From HGM13006 sp964527315 (lineage in GTDB: Bacteria; Bacillota; Clostridia; Oscillospirales; Oscillospiraceae), in the NCBI GenBank assembly GCA_964527315.1, contig CAZGOQ010000043.1, forward strand, positions 1 to 16,724: a stretch of 16,724 nucleotides of DNA. The letters run 5' to 3'. The position numbers and the translations under genes were made by a program. Position 1 is the stretch's first letter, and each line of letters begins with the position of its first letter. Of the stretch, positions 14,363 through 16,724 are shown piece after piece. A model generated the notes under the pieces. It saw only the letters and a program-made list of their open reading frames with translations, made no database searches and had not been told where the DNA came from.

Positions 14363-16249
14363 TTGAACAAGAAAAAAAGCAACACCATATTTTTTCTGCT
14401 GATTCTGGCTATTTTCGCGCTGTCGATCTGGCTGATCCGCCAGTCCGACACTGCGGCAGAGCCTTATGTTTACAGCGATATCTATGATCTGTTTCAGGCG
14501 GAACAGGTAGATTCCTTTACCTTGTCCGGAACCACTCTGACCCTAAACCTGAAAGAACCTGATGAAAATGGAAATTTCACAGAGGTCTATCAAGTCAGCA
14601 GTTTCTCCGTATTTTATAACGACTTCAACGATCTGGTAGTGGATCAATACGCCAGGGGTGTTCTTTCCAGCTATGATTATCCCCCCGCGAAGGAAACGCC
14701 CTGGTGGCTGATGTTCATCCCCTATATTCTGATTGCGCTGTTGCTTCTGGGTATTTGGATGTATATGATGAACAAGGTTTCCGGCGGTGGCGGCGAAAAG
14801 GGTATAATGAAATTCTCAAAGGCCCGAACCTCTTCCGGCACGGACGCCAGAAACAGAACCACCTTCCAGGATGTGGCCGGCGCGGACGAGGAAAAGGCCG
14901 AACTGCAAGAAGTTGTGGACTTCTTGAAAAATCCGGAAAAGTATACCGCTCTGGGCGCAAAAATTCCAAAGGGAATCCTTCTGATTGGTCCTCCCGGTAC
15001 CGGCAAAACCTTGATTGCAAGAGCCGTTGCAGGGGAAGCGGAAGTTCAGTTCCTGTCCATCTCCGGCTCCGACTTTGTAGAACTCTATGTGGGTGTGGGC
15101 GCAAGCCGCGTCAGAGATCTCTTTGATCAGGCAAAAAAACAATCGCCCTGCATTATCTTTATTGATGAGATCGACGCCGTGGGCCGCCAGCGGGGCGCAG
15201 GCCTTGGTGGCGGGCATGATGAGCGGGAGCAGACCCTCAACCAGCTTCTGGTGGAAATGGATGGCTTCAGCGCCAACGAAGGCGTCATTGTTATGGCGGC
15301 GACCAACCGCGTAGATATTCTGGATAACGCTCTGCTCCGCCCCGGGCGGTTTGACCGGCAGGTCTATGTAGGTGCGCCGGATATCAGGGGTCGCGCCGAC
15401 ATTTTGCGGGTACATGCAAAAGATAAGCCTCTGGCGGACGATGTGGATTTGGAGGTCGTTGCAAAGGAAACAGCCGGATTTACCGGAGCCGATCTGCAAA
15501 ACCTTCTGAATGAAGCTGCGCTGCGAGCCGCGAAGCTGGGCCGTCCGGTCATTCTGATGGCAGACATTGAGGAATCCATGGTCAAGGTCATCGCAGGGCC
15601 GGAGAAGCGGAGCCGTGTGGTTCCCCGGCATGAGCGGAAACTTACCGCTGTCCATGAAGCCGGCCACGCCATTGTGATGCACGAACTTCCGACGCATGAC
15701 CCTGTGCATCAGATCTCTATTGTTCCGCGGGGCATGGCCGGCGGAATGACCATTTCCCTGCCCACTGAGGATCAAAATTATATAAGCCGCAACGAAATGC
15801 TGGAGCAGATTACCGCCCTGCTGGGCGGACACATCGCGGAAGCCCTGACCCTCGGAGATATCTCCACCGGCGCTTCTAACGACATTCAGCGTGCCACTGC
15901 CATCGCAAGAGAGATGGTCACAAAATACGGCATGAGCAGTCAACTTGGCCCGGTGTCCTTCGACACAGGCAGTCAGGTCTTTATCGGCCGGGATTATGGT
16001 CAGACCAAGAGTTACTCTGAGGAATTCGCCTCCCGCATCGACAAGGAGGTACAGTCTATCATCCGAACCTGTTACCAGCAGTGCGAGGAGATCCTCAAAG
16101 CTCATCTGGGACAGCTTCACCAGATTGCGGACTATCTGCTGGAGCATGAGACTATGAGCGGCGAAGACTTGATCAAAATCATGGAATCTTCGGAAACAGG
16201 CCCCGCCGATGCGGATGCTCCGCCGGACTCTTCCGATCCAACCGAATAA
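14363..16249 (+). CDS. ftsH: ATP-dependent zinc metalloprotease FtsH
   Basis: Membrane AAA+ protease that extracts and degrades damaged membrane proteins and selected regulators, as a hexamer with its catalytic part in the cytoplasm. The product is 628 residues. Order: transmembrane helix 1 (about 8-26), extracytoplasmic domain (about 27-112), transmembrane helix 2 (about 114-136), AAA domain with Walker A GPPGTGKT (209-216), Walker B IIFIDE (264-269) and the second region of homology ATNRVDILDNALLRPGRFDR (313-332), then the M41 peptidase with HEAGH (431-435) and third zinc ligand D507 in GASNDIQRA. The C-terminus is short, acidic and proline-rich (about 611-628). Start is TTG 14363, with AAGGAG 8 nt upstream; 24 nt separate it from hpt. 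It is the last gene of the operon, before a perfect hairpin. Confidence 0.97.
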   Translation: MNKKKSNTIFFLLILAIFALSIWLIRQSDTAAEPYVYSDIYDLFQAEQVDSFTLSGTTLTLNLKEPDENGNFTEVYQVSSFSVFYNDFNDLVVDQYARGVLSSYDYPPAKETPWWLMFIPYILIALLLLGIWMYMMNKVSGGGGEKGIMKFSKARTSSGTDARNRTTFQDVAGADEEKAELQEVVDFLKNPEKYTALGAKIPKGILLIGPPGTGKTLIARAVAGEAEVQFLSISGSDFVELYVGVGASRVRDLFDQAKKQSPCIIFIDEIDAVGRQRGAGLGGGHDEREQTLNQLLVEMDGFSANEGVIVMAATNRVDILDNALLRPGRFDRQVYVGAPDIRGRADILRVHAKDKPLADDVDLEVVAKETAGFTGADLQNLLNEAALRAAKLGRPVILMADIEESMVKVIAGPEKRSRVVPRHERKLTAVHEAGHAIVMHELPTHDPVHQISIVPRGMAGGMTISLPTEDQNYISRNEMLEQITALLGGHIAEALTLGDISTGASNDIQRATAIAREMVTKYGMSSQLGPVSFDTGSQVFIGRDYGQTKSYSEEFASRIDKEVQSIIRTCYQQCEEILKAHLGQLHQIADYLLEHETMSGEDLIKIMESSETGPADADAPPDSSDPTE

Positions 16250-16255
16250 GCAGTG

Positions 16256-16282
16256 CGCCGGAAAGCGGTATGCTTTCCGGCG
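16256..16282. terminator. terminator-like hairpin between convergent ftsH and PAP2 gene
   Basis: Perfect 11-bp stem CGCCGGAAAGC/GCTTTCCGGCG (16256-16266/16272-16282) with a 5-nt loop, 6 nt after the ftsH stop and 4 nt from the stop of the convergent gene. No good T-run follows on either strand, so stopping may be incomplete or assisted. Confidence 0.75.
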
Positions 16283-16286
16283 TGTC

Positions 16287-16724
16287 TCATCCGAATACCC
16301 AATCGTCTATTGTTTCACAGAGGTTTCGCAGTCTGCCGCCCCAGTTTCGCTTTTTGCTGATCAGAAAGCAAGTCTGGGCCAATAGTACGCCTGCCAAAAC
16401 ATCCGCCGCCACATGCTGGTGGGTCATCAGCGTGGAAATACAGATCAGCACTGCAAGCACCAGCGAAAAGATCTGATACCATGTGGGAATTTCCCGCCTG
16501 TTCCAAACGCCGAGCACACACGTCCAACTCTCCAGACAGTGGATGGACGGAAACAACGCCATGGGCGGGTCCAAGCTGTAGATCAGTCCCATGAGTCGCT
16601 GTGCAACGCTCTCCCCCACAATCTCCGGACGCACATTGGTGGCGGGGATCAGCAGGAAAAAAGCACCGCACAGCAGCTTTGCAAGTACTGCCCCCGTCAT
16701 CAACTGGTACCACCGTTCCTGCCG
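16287..16724 (-). CDS. PAP2-superfamily membrane phosphatase, 5' end outside the window
   Basis: Partial gene: 145 C-terminal residues are present, and the frame stays open to the window edge (RQERWYQLMTG at the boundary), so the true start lies beyond 16724. The protein is membrane-embedded, with hydrophobic segments around MTGAVLAKLLCGAFFLLIP, IFSLVLAVLICISTL and VLAGVLLAQTCFLI. PAP2 active-site elements are visible: FPSIHCLES (the PSxH motif with the central histidine) and THQHVAAD (the final HxxxD motif). The family removes phosphate from lipids such as phosphatidate or undecaprenyl pyrophosphate; the variant motifs resemble the branch related to inositolphosphorylceramide synthase, so the substrate is open. 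It converges on ftsH and is a separate unit. Confidence 0.85.
   Translation of the reverse strand, partial: RQERWYQLMTGAVLAKLLCGAFFLLIPATNVRPEIVGESVAQRLMGLIYSLDPPMALFPSIHCLESWTCVLGVWNRREIPTWYQIFSLVLAVLICISTLMTHQHVAADVLAGVLLAQTCFLISKKRNWGGRLRNLCETIDDWVFG

Noticed and set aside
14816..16147. 443-codon minus-strand frame opposite ftsH
   Set aside because: Long only because of ftsH codon bias; low-complexity His/Gly-rich product without domain motifs.

Overview
The window reads as a chromosomal segment from a Gram-positive, low-to-mid GC anaerobe of the class Clostridia; by gene content and coding style it is most like Oscillospiraceae relatives. That placement is inference from the cyclic-di-AMP phosphodiesterase/L9/DnaB block, the tilS-hpt-ftsH block, RNase J, a PepV-type dipeptidase and GG-rich Shine-Dalgarno sites. 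No phage, IS, CRISPR or plasmid gene is visible; almost everything is core housekeeping.

Left edge (1-620): three consecutive stem-loops (6-54, 59-117, 119-153), an intact tRNA-Pro(TGG) on the minus strand (154-229), and upstream of it two orphan tRNA-Pro 5' halves (385-422 and 455-492) that follow the tRNA consensus for exactly 38 nt, through the anticodon loop, and then stop resembling a tRNA. A good minus-strand promoter (525-553) would transcribe both halves and then the intact tRNA. This is the most unusual part of the window.

620-3631 (+): a promoter, then trmB (tRNA m7G46 methyltransferase) followed almost without gaps by an OmpR-type response regulator and its histidine kinase, closed by a strong bipartite terminator. 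3646-5061 (-) is a PepV-like M20 dipeptidase; 5203-6225 (+) is a threonine-aldolase-like PLP enzyme. These two share a compact divergent promoter region. A 230-nt stretch with no gene follows, then 6506-8164 (-) ribonuclease J with a long, structured leader and a TTG start.

8554-16282 (+): one apparently continuous six-gene operon, gdpP - rplI - dnaB - tilS - hpt - ftsH, with gaps of at most 46 nt, two gene overlaps, one clear promoter upstream and one hairpin at the end. It joins two blocks that are conserved separately in Firmicutes: signalling/ribosome/replication, and tRNA-Ile modification/purine salvage/membrane proteolysis. The window ends inside a convergent PAP2-family membrane phosphatase gene (16287-16724, minus, 5' end missing).

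Functionally the window combines translation (tRNA-Pro, TrmB, TilS, L9), RNA decay (RNase J), replication (DnaB), second-messenger turnover (GdpP), purine salvage (Hpt), proteolysis and peptide use (FtsH, PepV), amino-acid turnover and one two-component system of unknown stimulus. I found no convincing new multi-gene system. The items most worth following are the tRNA-Pro half-gene array, the RNase J leader, and the repeated bipartite hairpins.
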